Below, piece after piece: positions 42,361 to 52,972 of a DNA stretch of 64,000 nucleotides (position 1 is the first letter of the stretch; each line of letters starts with the position of its first letter). Source of the stretch: Mycocentrospora acerina (taxonomy: Eukaryota; Ascomycota; Dothideomycetes; Pleosporales); the NCBI GenBank assembly GCA_022701365.1, contig JAKUHH010000229.1, forward strand, positions 124,001 to 188,000. Direction: 5' to 3'. The notes below the pieces were generated by a model. The model saw nothing but the letters and a program-made list of their open reading frames with translations. It was not told the DNA's origin and did no database searches. The position numbers and the translations under genes were made by a program.

Positions 42361-43796
42361 TCCAACGGTACCAGGTCTCGGTTGGCTTCATCTGTGGTAG
42401 TAGTGCACTTGACTGAACATGCGCGATTTGCTGAGCGAGTGTATTGCTGAGAGACAGGCTGGCCACGGTAGAGGATCAAATGAAGAGTGGCTTAGACGAC
42501 AACGTCAAAAAAAAGCGCTCAACACCCCAACACGGCAAGATGCGCTTATTGCGACCCGTCGTAGATGTACAGCGCAAATGAGACCATGTAGCTCACAATA
42601 GTTTGCCGTCTTTCTTTTTGTTTGTTTGCATTACACTCCCGGACGCGTTCATTGATCAGAGTCTGACGGGCTAACCACGCAAGCTGACGTTCAGCAAGCA
42701 TTGCCTGGATTTGCGCAGAAGCCCCCAACCAGAGTGTTACATTTTTGGAAATTGGCCTCGAAGATTCGCGCCTTGTCGCACGCAGGGCACTGGTAGGTGT
42801 CGAGCGCATCTCGTCAGACTCGCAACCTTATCTGTTCTCCTTGAACCTTGTACTCACTGCCCAGTCTCGACAACCACTGCACAGTCTCCCCTGCAACGCA
42901 TACGCATAGCTGCCCAACAAACGCGCGGAAAGGAGGGCAGCCGCTCAAGGTATGTGTGGGCAGTGCAGCACACCAGAGGCCTCGAATATTCCCGCTGTTG
43001 CGAGCTATCCGCTGATGATGCTGCACAGGGCCCGTGTGGGAACTGCACGCGCCGCAAAGCTTACGCCCGCCAGCAACCCAAGCGTCCCCAAACCGGTTCG
43101 TTCCGGGCAACAGCCACAGCCTGCGCGACACCCCTGTGTGACATCACAGTGACTCTGCGCTCTGCTAGGTTTCGCTTTGTTCTTGCGCCAGAGCCATTGA
43201 TGCGCGCAGCACGGCCACGAAACAGTGGCTGCATCGGCGAGCTTCTGGAATGCCTGGATGATGCATGGACACACCGTTGTCGCATCACTTGCTGCGCGAT
43301 AAACTGGGCAAGGTTGAAGGTTGGACGGGGCTGCCCCTGCCTTGTTCTCAAACATCTCATTGTCCGCGCGCGGCTTGACGTACCTTGGCCCACCAGCAAC
43401 CGCCTCACATGTAAATACCTGGAAAAATAAATCTTCTGATCAACACACCAGGCCCCTATCGCCCCCTTCCTCTTGCGTACGTGTCATCGTCGATTGACGG
43501 CAGCCAGAGCTGGGTGGTTACGTCAAACTGATGGGAATGTCAAAGATTCCCATGCTCAGCTAAAATTACCCACTTAAAAGCCTTTACCCCAGCCATTCTC
43601 CACACTCTCTTCCCGCCAAGACCTCGATCCCACCTTGACAAACGATACTCACCCCTCCACGGCCCCCCCAGTTGCCTGCACTCCCTGTCGAGGACTCCGC
43701 GTCGCTTCCTAACATACATATAACCGTCTCGCTCCCCGTGGGCACCAAGCACAACTGGCACCTCACCTACACACAACACTACAGCAGCCGCGACAC
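42361..43796. other. GC-rich spacer before the Ser-rich hypothetical gene
   Basis: A 1.4-kb tandem spacer. The plus frame 42711-43430 and minus frames at 42546-43131 are open by high GC and carry no domain. A minus-strand phrase near 42690-42790 reads as Cys-containing protein (YQCPACDKARIFEANF) but has no start or splice support. The last ~350 bp are pyrimidine-rich, as in a fungal promoter and leader. Confidence 0.4.
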
Positions 43797-44843
43797 ATGC
43801 AGGCAGCACAGCCTACCGCCGCCATGGCTACTCCTTCTACTCCCACTACCCTCCAGCCTGCAGGCCCTAGCTATCACAACTCTGTTTCCGCACCCTCGCA
43901 CCCTCGACGCAACTCGAGCCGCAGGAGCTTTACCTCGCTCTCTCGGTCCGGCTCTCACGTTGAACTTCCCCGCACCGCTTGCCCGAAAGATGGGGATGCA
44001 TTCAGCTACCACCCCTCTCACCTCCGTTCATGGTATCTTCCTCAGGAACTCTGGGACAGGCTCCCGGCAGAGCTCCAATCGGCCATCGCCGCCGTCCAAC
44101 ATTCTGGCGCCGCTGTTCTGACTGGTAAGTCTCCGTCGTCGTCGTCGAACCACCTCGCACCACCGTCCAATCAACTCTTTGCTTTACAATAACGTTTCTC
44201 GCCATGCCTGCACTTGGAAGCGAACATGAACTGACCTGTAACAGGCTATGAGCGTCTCGACAAACACACCAACAATCTCGATGGCGTTCGTTCTGACCAC
44301 AAGTTTGGTGAGGATGATTTCCTAGCTCAGCTTGAAGTTCTTCCCCCGCCAAAGTACCGCACCATTAGCGACGCGAGCAGCGCACGCCAATCCGACGTCT
44401 CGTCTCCTTTTTACTCTGGCTCCTCAAGCTCTCAGTCTGGCTGCACCTCGCCCGCAATATCATCCTTTTCCGTGGGACATGCCGCGACTCCTTGCTCACC
44501 AATCGCTCTCGGTCCCGCGGATGAAACTATTGCCGGCAAGCGGGGTCGCTCCCGAGACCGTTCCTTCTCCACACCACTTGAATCGCATGATGCCTACTAC
44601 GCGACTGAACTTTCGCACCTTCGCACCGAGGCCCTTCCCCGTCTCCGCCACCAAGCCCGCAAGGTTGACACTGAGTGGTACGAGGCCAAGCGCATTGGTC
44701 GTGTCGCTGCCCAAGACCACCACGCCTTTGAGAGCTGGTGGGCTGACAAGAAATTCAACATTACCGGCCTCAACGAAAAGGGCAAGCGACTGGCTACGGC
44801 GCTTGGCCTATCTTCTACAGGCATGGGTTGGTGTGCTCCGTAG
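43797..44843 (+). CDS. Conserved-looking Ser/Pro-rich protein of unknown function
   Basis: Two exons, 43797-44124 and 44245-44843, with a 120-bp intron (GTAAGT...GTAACAG, branch CTGAC). The protein has 308 residues; a second ATG at 43824 is an alternative start. I do not recognise a named family. Residues about 1-60 are Ser/Pro/Thr-rich. A probably folded block at about 65-110 reads FSYHPSHLRSWYLPQELWDRLP and AELQSAIAAVQHSGAAVLTGYERL. A Ser-rich linker follows (about 150-210). A helical, charged C-terminus (about 235-300) contains SHLRTEALPRLRHQARKVDTEW, YEAKRIGRVAAQDHHAFESWW and KGKRLATALGL in separate blocks. No membrane segment or signal peptide is seen. The clean splice pattern and high contrast between folded and disordered parts argue that it is a real gene. 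Confidence 0.7.
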
Positions 44844-45861
44844 TCGCTAGTGATGTGGGTCTTTCTCACTTCCTTCTTGACACGGTTCGCCGAGTGTATG
44901 AGCCGCCTCACTAGAGACGTCACCTCAGACTACCATCTCATACGAGCATTTTTGACTAAGGTTTTCTTATCTCCTACTTTTATTCGCAAATCCCTTTGCA
45001 CGCCATGGTTATTTTTCAGCGAGGAGTCAGCGGCATCTACTGGCACGGATAAGGCGCATCTACGGGGGAAACTGGGAGTTTATTGCGATATGGAGCTGAT
45101 TGGGAGCCTGTGTCTGTGGGTACTTTTCACACACACACACTTGTCCCGCATCAATTGCACCAATCGACAAAAAGGGATTTTTGGCGTCAATGGTTTCTTT
45201 GACGAGTCCTGGGTATCATAATGTTTCTTTACTAGGGATCATTTTTTTCGGCGCGACACCAAGCCGCCTGGACAGCGAATGATTACGATTTCTTAACCCA
45301 CGTTTCCTCGTGCATTGTCGTGAATCGTCGAACAGATGTTGTTCGAACAAAAAAAATCCCGCCTACTATCTACACTCAATAAACCATCGGGCTCTGGCCT
45401 CTTTATTAAAATGCACACCATTCGAGGGGAAGGAAAAAAACCCTCACTTTGCACGTTCATGCCCAATTTGCTGGTTGACTAAACCAACGTAATTTGTACG
45501 TACGTGGACGCTGCATGCATTTGCATTTGCAGTAGCCCCAGTAATCAATTCAATTCAATCAAATCAAGTCATCAAGTAAACAAGGCAGGGCAAGGCCAAG
45601 GCCAAGGCCAGGCCAGGCCAGGCCCAAGGTAGCCCCCTCCCCCCCCTCCCTTCTCCTCCTCCTGTCCTGCGACGTGATGCGACGTGACGCGACGTGACGC
45701 GATGCAATGCAAGGCACGCGCCGCTCCCAGAATTAGACTCCTTTCGCTGTATGCATGCATGTATGCATGTATGTATGACATGCCGATTTTGCCGCTGCAA
45801 GCGAGAGAGGGAGGGAAGGGAAAATTAAAAATTAAAAAAAACGGATACCTTACCCCTCTAT

Positions 45862-45897
45862 TTATCTATCTATCTATCTATCTATCTACCTACCTAC
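45862..45897. repeat. (TATC)n drifting to (TACC)n microsatellite
   Basis: About nine tetranucleotide units; the last few change from TATC to TACC. Confidence 0.85.
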
Positions 45898-46417
45898 GAT
45901 TAGAGGTGTGAGATGTAAGACGAGAGAGGATAGGGGGAAGGGGGGGCGAAGGGACGTGCGTCTATTTTTTTTTGTGTGCTGCGCCACGTACGTGTGGGGC
46001 TGGGGGAGAGGGAGGGAGGAAACAGGGCAGGGCTGGGCTGGGCAGGGCTGGGCTGGAGGTAAGTAGTGATGGTGATGGTAGTGTGTATGTGTACGTAGGT
46101 GGGAAGTACATAGTAGGTAGGGAGGTTTCAGTGCACGGATAAATATATGAGTTAATTAGTTGAATGGTTAGTTACTTTGTGGATTGTGTAGCTTTGTTGG
46201 CGAGTAAATCGGCTGTTTTTTTTATTTAATTATATTTTCATTTTCAAGCGAGAAGAGTGCGTGGATTAGATGGATGCGTGTGTGTAAATAAATGCATATG
46301 TATATGTGAATGTATATATACATAGGTGTACATGTTGGTATCAGACAGACAGACAAATAGAACAAATCGGGAAGTACCTAGCAGTTTTGTGCAGATTGGG
46401 GCGCGCGTAGTCATTAC

Positions 46418-46438
46418 CTAGCTAGCTAGCTAGCTAGC
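46418..46438. repeat. (CTAG)n palindromic microsatellite
   Basis: Five CTAG units in a row; each unit is self-complementary, so the run can form a perfect hairpin. CTAG runs are uncommon. Confidence 0.85.
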
Positions 46439-46670
46439 CAGGTATGTAGGAGGCTGATTCGGGGTAATAGTTCATAGCAAGTATACATACATACAACCAC
46501 CTACATATCTTCTTGGCTATCGGGTGCGGGCCATCCATCGTCCGTCGTCTGCAGGGCAAAAAAAAGGAAGGCAAGGGTAAAGGGCAAGGGCAAGGACAAG
46601 GACAAGGGGGTGCGGGGGAGAAGGAAAAGGTGGCTTGAGGGTAGGCTTTTGATCCGGGTTTTTTTTTACA

Positions 46671-46697
46671 CTACCTACCTACCTACCTACTTACCTA
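46671..46697. repeat. (CTAC)n microsatellite
   Basis: About six CTAC units with one TTAC interruption; shorter ACCT runs recur near 46920. Confidence 0.8.
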
Positions 46698-47084
46698 CGA
46701 CATGGTTTAATATGGTATGGTACAGCATTGGTACCACCATAGCGGTAGTCATCACCAAAAGAGGGAAAAAAGATGATATAAAGAAAGAAAAAAAGGCGAA
46801 TCACAGGCACAAAAGATGCAATGGCGTATGTGCAAACGTAGGTAGGTAGAATACGTGGGTTTTGTTGATTCGATTGTCCATCCTAGATTGATCTATTTCT
46901 GATAGGTAGGTGGTGCATGTACCTACCTACCTACTTTTGTCTAGTTGTGGATGTGATTGGGTGCAGGTCGCTTGTTTAGGCGTGTTTTGGGAACAGTTTG
47001 CATAGGGTTCTTTTTTCAATATCCTGGTTTCTTGCCAGCGGGAGGATTGTCCTTTTTTGGTGTGTGTGTGGAGGGGACTAGGTA

Positions 47085-49202
47085 CTAGTGTGTAGCGCCA
47101 TCGTTGTTGTTGTCATCGTCGTCATTGTCTGTTTCTACGTGAGGTTTTCCGGGCGCGGATTTCGACAAGGAGGTGGAGTTTGGTTGGGCGTTGGCTTTTT
47201 CGGTGGGTTTGGTGCTACGGTTGTGAGGAGTGGGTTTTACATGTGAAGATGTGGGTGGAGATGAGATGGTGGGTTTGCAGCCTGCGAGTTTGTTAGCTTA
47301 TCGTTTGGCTGCTTGAAGCGTGTGCGATGTGAAGCGTGTGTTCGTGTTAGGAGGTAATTGGTAATGCATGGAGACGTACGATTTGTTTCTCTCCATTCCG
47401 ATTCCGACTCGTCTTCGTATTCCTCTTCTTCATTCCATCTTCTCATCCGCGGGCGTGCAAGACCAAAGTTACACCTGTTGTTCATTCGTGGTTGGCGCAC
47501 GTTTGAGACCTCATGCATGTTCTCCGTGTCTCGATAATGTGGCGTTGTGTTTTGGTGCCGGTGGGATGCGAAGGATGGGCGTTCGCCGCCATTATAGGGG
47601 TGCCATATATTATCTGCGTCGGAAACTATGGAGGCGTTGCCCGAGGAGATGGAGTGGTTAGATTGAGTATGGAAAGGTTGATGTGAGTTCATAGATTGCA
47701 GTGGTAGCCAGCTTGTACCAGGCATGTTGCTTAGTTCTTCCATGTTAGATGTAGGATTTTGAGGTTTGGATGGTCCAGTCGTGTCCACGTTCGAGCCATA
47801 TAGATAAGCGCCCATGACTATCCCATCACTTTGCATTGTACTTGGATCAATCTTCATACCCATCCGCTCTTTACCCACTGTAAACGGACCTGGTTCTTGA
47901 TTCTCCAAACTTTGAGCCTCCGCAGTAACCCCCTCTCCACACTGCTGTTGCTTCTGGTCCACTTTTATCTCTTCAAAACGTTCATCAAGCGCCTTTAAAA
48001 CGTCCTCTTTTAGCCTTCTAAACTGATACTTCTCCTTCTTCTTTTTCTTCTTCTTCGTCTTCTCTTTCTTGCTTTTCTTTGGGTATTTCTCATCAGAGCT
48101 CTTCTCGCGGTCCTTCTTCCTACATCCATCATGATCTTCATAATCCCTTCCAAGTTCTTCTTTGAGAATGGAGTGTGTATTGCCACTTGCATCTTTCTTT
48201 TTCAACTCGGAATCTTCATCGCAAGAGTTGTGGTTTCCACAATACAACACCCGATGGCCTTTGCGACATGTACAGCTCGTTGCACACGTGCAAGCGTCAG
48301 GGATTATGTCGCCATCTAGCCATTCTTGGCCAAAGGGTCCAACTTTTCTACTTGAAGTTTGGTTGCGGCTGAGCTTGAGGGAACTTGGTAGCCTAGTGTG
48401 GGATTCTTTGGTTTCAGCTGGAGCGGCATAGGCAGCCGCGGGATTACTTTCATGAAAACCTTGGTGTCGGTCTGGACATGGGTATTCTGGTTGTGAAGTT
48501 TTTTCCGATAGAGAGCTGTAGAAACCGATAGGCGGATGTGTAGGTGGATATACGGGCGGATATGGGTACGGGGTTTGAGAGAAACTTGGCACTGCACCTC
48601 TACCTTCACCATTGCATGGCATAGCATGCATGGAGGGCACACTAGTGTACTCTGAAGGTCTATCTAATAGAGGCGTGCCTGTTCCTCCCATGCGGTTCAT
48701 ATCCGTTGGATGCATCCTTGCGTTCGGATTTCCTGGACCTGCTCCCCATCCATACACTCTAGAACTTGTCATTCCCACTGGTATTCCAGTCCCTCGGCTG
48801 CCCATCCTAGTATTGCCCATCACACCCAAGCCTATTCCTGGGTGTGTCGCAAGCATTTCCGGATTCATCCCTGGAAAATCCACGCCTGCTCTTTTTCCTC
48901 TATATCCCATACCTGATCGTATTCTTTTCGGCGGATATCCCTCCATGTCCAGATCGTTTTCACTCTCGCTGGGCTTAGCAATGAATTCGATGTTTTGACA
49001 TAGATGATGCGGTTTTGGAGATCGGTAGGTTGGATCCAGGTGACTTCGAATCGGTAGCACGTAGGTTGGGACTGTATCTATATTTATCAGGGCTAAGATA
49101 GAAGGAATGGGCGTGAAGGATACTACCGGCTGGAACAAGCACCCTTCTTCCTGATGCGAACACTTCTACGAGAGGGGGTGGGGTTGATTGGCCTGCTCCC
49201 AT
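47085..49202 (-). CDS. Unknown protein with Cys cluster and Lys-rich tract
   Basis: Three exons, 49202-49127, 49077-47380 and 47281-47085, with introns of 49 bp (GTAGTA...TATAG) and 98 bp (GTACGT...CGCAG, branch GCTAAC). Spliced length is 656 residues and both junctions keep frame. I do not recognise the family. The N-terminus MGAGQSTPPPLVEVFASG begins with Gly-2 and Ser-6, compatible with N-myristoylation (inference). Residues 85-190 are Gly/Met/Arg-rich. A compact Cys cluster follows (DACTCATSCTCRKGHRVLYCGN, seen as CTCATSCTC then HxxxYC), near residue 295. Next is a very basic run (KKSKKEKTKKKKKKKEKY) that could be a nuclear signal or RNA/DNA contact, then a helix with LKEDVLKALDERFEEI. 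The C-terminus is acidic (TDNDDDDNNNDG). The Cys cluster may bind metal; function unknown. Confidence 0.7.
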
Positions 49203-49860
49203 TTTACGTTGCGAGTAGAACGATGGAACAAAATGACTTCCTGAATAGGACTCGAGAAGTTGAATAAAAGTCGAAAGTCGATTAGAAGGTCTATCGCAAG
49301 GTCATTGCGGATTAGATGGGTGTTTGTAAGAAGAGAAGACTGATCGAAGACGAGAGAGAGAGACAAGATGGAAGATGCATAACGTTTGAGTATGTCGTAC
49401 ATGTGATTTGTCAGAGTACGATTTGTTTGCTCTAGGTGGGTGGTTGTGTAGCATGAAAGTTCTATAGTGTATGAGCTGGGCCCGAACGTACATGCAAGAC
49501 TGTTTCAGTGATACACGTACATACTAGCGGTACTTGGATCATGGTTTAACGTGTACTTTTTAATGTTTGATAGATTGAATGTAGTCTGTAAAGTTGCAAA
49601 GTGGCTATCGAAAATAGGCTGTTATTATTTTTTTGCAGTATATTAACATGTAATTATGCTGTGATATGGATCAACGACTTGTGAATCTATAGTAAAGACG
49701 CGTTGAGTTATGCTAGTTTACAGCCTTGTTATTTTCATGTTAGCCGGAAAACTCAAGTTGTATTAAGACAAGAATTATGCCGCCACGGAGAAGATAAAAA
49801 TAATTATTTATTAAGAACGTAAATTGATCAAATTGTTATCTTGCAATTACTTACCAAAAA
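49203..49860. other. Spacer between twinfilin 3' end and the Cys/Lys-rich gene
   Basis: A 658-bp tandem spacer (both genes on the minus strand), AT-rich in its second half, containing the promoter of the upstream-labelled hypothetical and the 3' flank of twinfilin. Nothing else is supported. Confidence 0.4.
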
Positions 49861-50942
49861 TTATTCAAAGGCGTCCAAAAATTCTTTATCGATCTCCATA
49901 TTACTATACGTTGACTCAGTTCCCTCAGAAGCATTCCTCAAGTACAGACTGCGAAATTTCCCAATACGATTGTCTGTTCCTTCGAACACTAGATCAGCAG
50001 GGTCGTGAATCTCGATTTTCTGGTCTACATGTATCCCGTTGTCTTCGGCATGGATATTCACAAGTCCTGGAATCGCCATGGTGTGTTTCATGCGTTCCTG
50101 CACTGACGAACTATCTGGGGAGCAGAAGATGAAGTACAATATATCAGTAGAGGGGTGGCGATAGAATGTGAAGCTCGGTTGATCAACTGAAAGTTTTGCT
50201 GCGACATCCCCAGGTGGGAGAAGAGTGTATAAACTAAGCTTCAGGATGTCGGTGGAGATGTCAACAAACTGGACTGTATTAATTACATGTACGCTCGGCT
50301 TGAAAAGTAGTACTTACTAGTTGTACCACTGTTCCAGAGATGTTGAGTTTCTTCAGCATGTCGACAGCTTCGTCGTCGATAGGATTCTTCATGCGTCTGT
50401 CGCAGAGGCGGCACTTGTTCTTTTTATATCCCACATCTTGCACGCCATCTTGTAAAGTCCCATCTGACTTGTTGAATAGCTTTACAAGTTCATCCCTCTC
50501 AGCCCAAGATCGGGCATCGGTGATCTCACCATTTTCTTTGCAAATCAATGATGAAGAAAAGAGATGCTCGCCTAGCTGGTGCACAATTTCGTGGCGGTTC
50601 TGTAGGAAAAATGATCTCTGAGACTCTTTCGCAAGAAAGGGCACGTATGTTATGGCAATAATAGAATCGTTGCGCCGTAAAAGGATGTAGAGTGGTGTTC
50701 GGGGGCTCAGTATGTTCTCGAGCTGGTTTAGGGTGCTCTGAAACGAGGAGTCCCTACAATTGATACGGACGGGCATTAACGGTGAAAGCAGACCATCCAC
50801 TAGGGTTAACGTAAGAGCCGCATAGGCGTTGTCGGTTTGAAACTCTTTGAAAGCTTCATGAATAGCTGGGGTTACTAAATCATATCTGTTTTAGTCTCAA
50901 ATTCGGATGACTTGATGGGAACTCACCAATCTGCGTCTTCAT
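49861..50942 (-). CDS. TWF1: Twinfilin (two ADF-homology domains)
   Basis: Three exons, 50942-50927 (16 nt, MKTQI), 50874-50318 and 50268-49861, with introns of 52 and 49 bp. The second junction uses the inner acceptor TCCAG; the outer ACAG would give a stop after ten codons. Spliced length is 326 residues, normal for the family. The first ADF-H domain is about 5-140 and the second about 170-310 (ISTDILKLSLYT, LYFIFCSPDSSSVQERMKHTMAI, IHAEDNGIHVDQKIEIHDP, GKFRSLYLRN). Twinfilin binds ADP-actin monomers, caps barbed ends and interacts with capping protein at cortical actin. The linker carries a Cys-containing segment (KKNKCRLCDRRMKNP). The first codons come from the short exon, so a single-exon caller would miss the start. 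Confidence 0.93.
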
Positions 50943-51511
50943 TGTTTAGGGTAGCAGGTTAACGGCTTGTTATGCTCACTTCAATCGGTGTACAAACAGG
51001 ATATAAGGTTGTAGCCTGGCGACAGCAGAGGTACACAGAGACTCATTTTACGACGAGTTACGCGTCCTACGTCTTATAGGCGTCTATTTTTTATTTCTGA
51101 CGTCTATTGGATGGCATCATGAATCACTCCTTGACGTGAGCTCTGATTGATTGGGTTGCCTGATGTGCGGAATTCCGCATAGTTGCGGACCTGTGATGGC
51201 GGTGTTCCAAGATTAAGAGTCCAAGCCAAGAACAAAAATATATGGAGGTTGAGATAAGCTCCTTTACAGGCAGCAGGGGTGAGCAACGTTTATTCGTTCA
51301 TTGGAAATATAGGCATGTGGATGATAAGGCGCCTTGTAAAGATACCCGTCGCTAGTTGACACGCTATATCACGACCTCATGTGATTTGCATTCACAAAAC
51401 CTCCCTTCCATAAGCTACGGGTGTGAGAATTTACAACTATGCATGAATCTCCAAATTGGCATGTTTGCAAACGTGCTTCTGTTAAACATATCAGAAGGGG
51501 GTGCCAAGAGA

Positions 51512-51518
51512 TGACTCA
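51512..51518. promoter_or_regulatory. TGACTCA site (Gcn4/CPC1 or AP-1 type)
   Basis: An exact match to the bZIP consensus bound in fungi by Gcn4/CPC1-type activators, placed about 90 bp before the candidate intron. Seven-base matches occur by chance, so this is weak. Confidence 0.3.
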
Positions 51519-51806
51519 GCGACACAGACCTGCGCGCTAGTAATCGCGTCTCACCAACTTCGCGTCAGCCTGGCCTTCTCTTTCTAACCAACGACCCGAG
51601 CTGCGAGTAAGTTTACTCCCACCGCATTGCCACTTTCTCCACACCCTCCGAAACTCCTAAATAAACCTGACACTGTCTAGATCCCAGTGAACGACAAAAT
51701 CTCTCACAAGGCCACCCTATGGTCTAATCAATCATTAGGGTGTCATTGCATGACAAACAAGAACGGAAAGCGGAGGGAGTGTGCCATCTTTCAAGATGAG
51801 CCATAG

Positions 51807-51830
51807 ACACGTTTCCCACGGGAAACGTGT
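51807..51830. repeat. 24-bp inverted repeat
   Basis: The arms ACACGTTTCCC and GGGAAACGTGT are perfectly complementary over 11 bp with a 2-base centre. It could form a hairpin or be a dimeric protein site. The outer CACGT resembles half of an E-box-like motif. Confidence 0.9.
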
Positions 51831-52972
51831 TTTCGCAACAGCTACTGGGTTGTGTCTTTACCACCCACCTTCCCGCCTATCCATCTTCTACCGCCCAACC
51901 ATCCCCGCCGCGCATTGAGGAAAAAGTAAAAGGGTCGAAGCGCCGTCTCAAACGCGCTGCTCATGACGACGAAAACGTAGTTTTCAATCCGAGCGCCTGT
52001 GCCCTTCTACGAAGGGACTGTCAGCGCGGGGATGCGTGGTCATTGTCGTTGGGCGCGCGATATGGTGCTGGTATGGGTGTGGTGTGGTGCGTAAGTTTCT
52101 TTGAAACCGCGAATCTGATCAATAACAGACAGATCATTGGGGTCCAGTGATGATGTTCCGTCTCGAGAGATGGGGCATTAAAGCCAAAGTCGAGTAAGGA
52201 ACCCGGGACCATTCATTTGGTACCCGAGTTGTTCCTTTTGAGAACAGCAGGAGAGCTAATCTGAGGACCAAATCCAATTCTATCGCTTTTTTCTCTCTTC
52301 ACACTAGTCTTTGTTCGTTTCCTCGTTATGTGACAGCAAGTTTATGTGTAATCTTTTGTATCCCCATCATATCACTTCTCCGAATACAGAAGAGCAAAAA
52401 ACGCATCGCGCACATCATGACCACTGCCAACTCCTCCATGCAGTCGCCGTCATCTAAAACGGGTGCGAGAATAAACTGAACAAGTACAAATCACCGTACT
52501 CAAAGGAACAGTCATCTCTTCGTCCATCTCCACAGGGAAAGACTTTGTAATTATACCAAACGGATACATCATTTCCAGTCATTCACGTCCTTCACACCAT
52601 CACGACACTGCAAAAGTGGAAAGCTTGTAACAGGTTGATCGAACAGATGTGGTATTTCTAGGAGAAGAAGGAAATGCAAATACACAAAACTTCCCCTTAA
52701 GAGGAAACGAGAAAAATGTTACAAAAACGCGCAAAAACAAGCTGCGTACCTTTTCCAGCTTGTCAGGCAACTCTATACATGTTCATCCACCCTTCCGCAT
52801 CCTTCTCAAATCGCCACTCGCCCGTAGACGCGCTACTGCTGCTCGACGTCCAGACGCGAGAAGTAGGGTTTTTTTTAATGTTGAGATGTTCCTTCTTGTA
52901 CATACGCTTGCGCAACTTGACTTCCCGCTTCGTGTTGTGTTGTGTCGCGTGCATCGGAAGTGCAGTGCTCCT

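Larger units (their letters stand above)
44844..47084. other. Long convergent spacer with dense microsatellites
   Basis: This 2.2-kb spacer between convergent genes is almost wholly simple sequence: GGCCAAGG-type units (45587-45628), ATGC/ATGT, (TATC)n, GGGCTGGGCA units near 46020-46055, (CTAG)n, AAGGGC units near 46575-46606 and (CTAC)n. Most open frames are low complexity. I support no gene here. Confidence 0.6.
50943..52972. other. Two-kb spacer with a palindrome and a possible spliced transcript
   Basis: The twinfilin promoter side lies at its left and the lectin 3' end at its right. A TGACTCA heptamer occurs at 51512-51518 and a textbook intron-like stretch at 51607-51689 (GTAAGT, branch CTGAC, CTAG). 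A 24-bp inverted repeat lies at 51807-51830. No credible ATG-started protein is found. Confidence 0.4.

Noticed and set aside
42690..42800. Minus-strand Cys-containing phrase (YQCPACDKARIFEANF)
   Set aside because: It has an upstream stop close by and no ATG or convincing splice site that would connect it to a start.
42711..43430. A 239-codon plus-strand open frame
   Set aside because: It is open because of high GC, has no domain, no hydrophobic core pattern and many Arg/Cys/Ala residues typical of antisense GC-rich frames.
51827..52150. A 107-codon open frame in the twinfilin/lectin spacer
   Set aside because: It starts at GTG with a stop just upstream and has no early ATG; the splice that would extend it needs a 38-bp intron, shorter than any other here.
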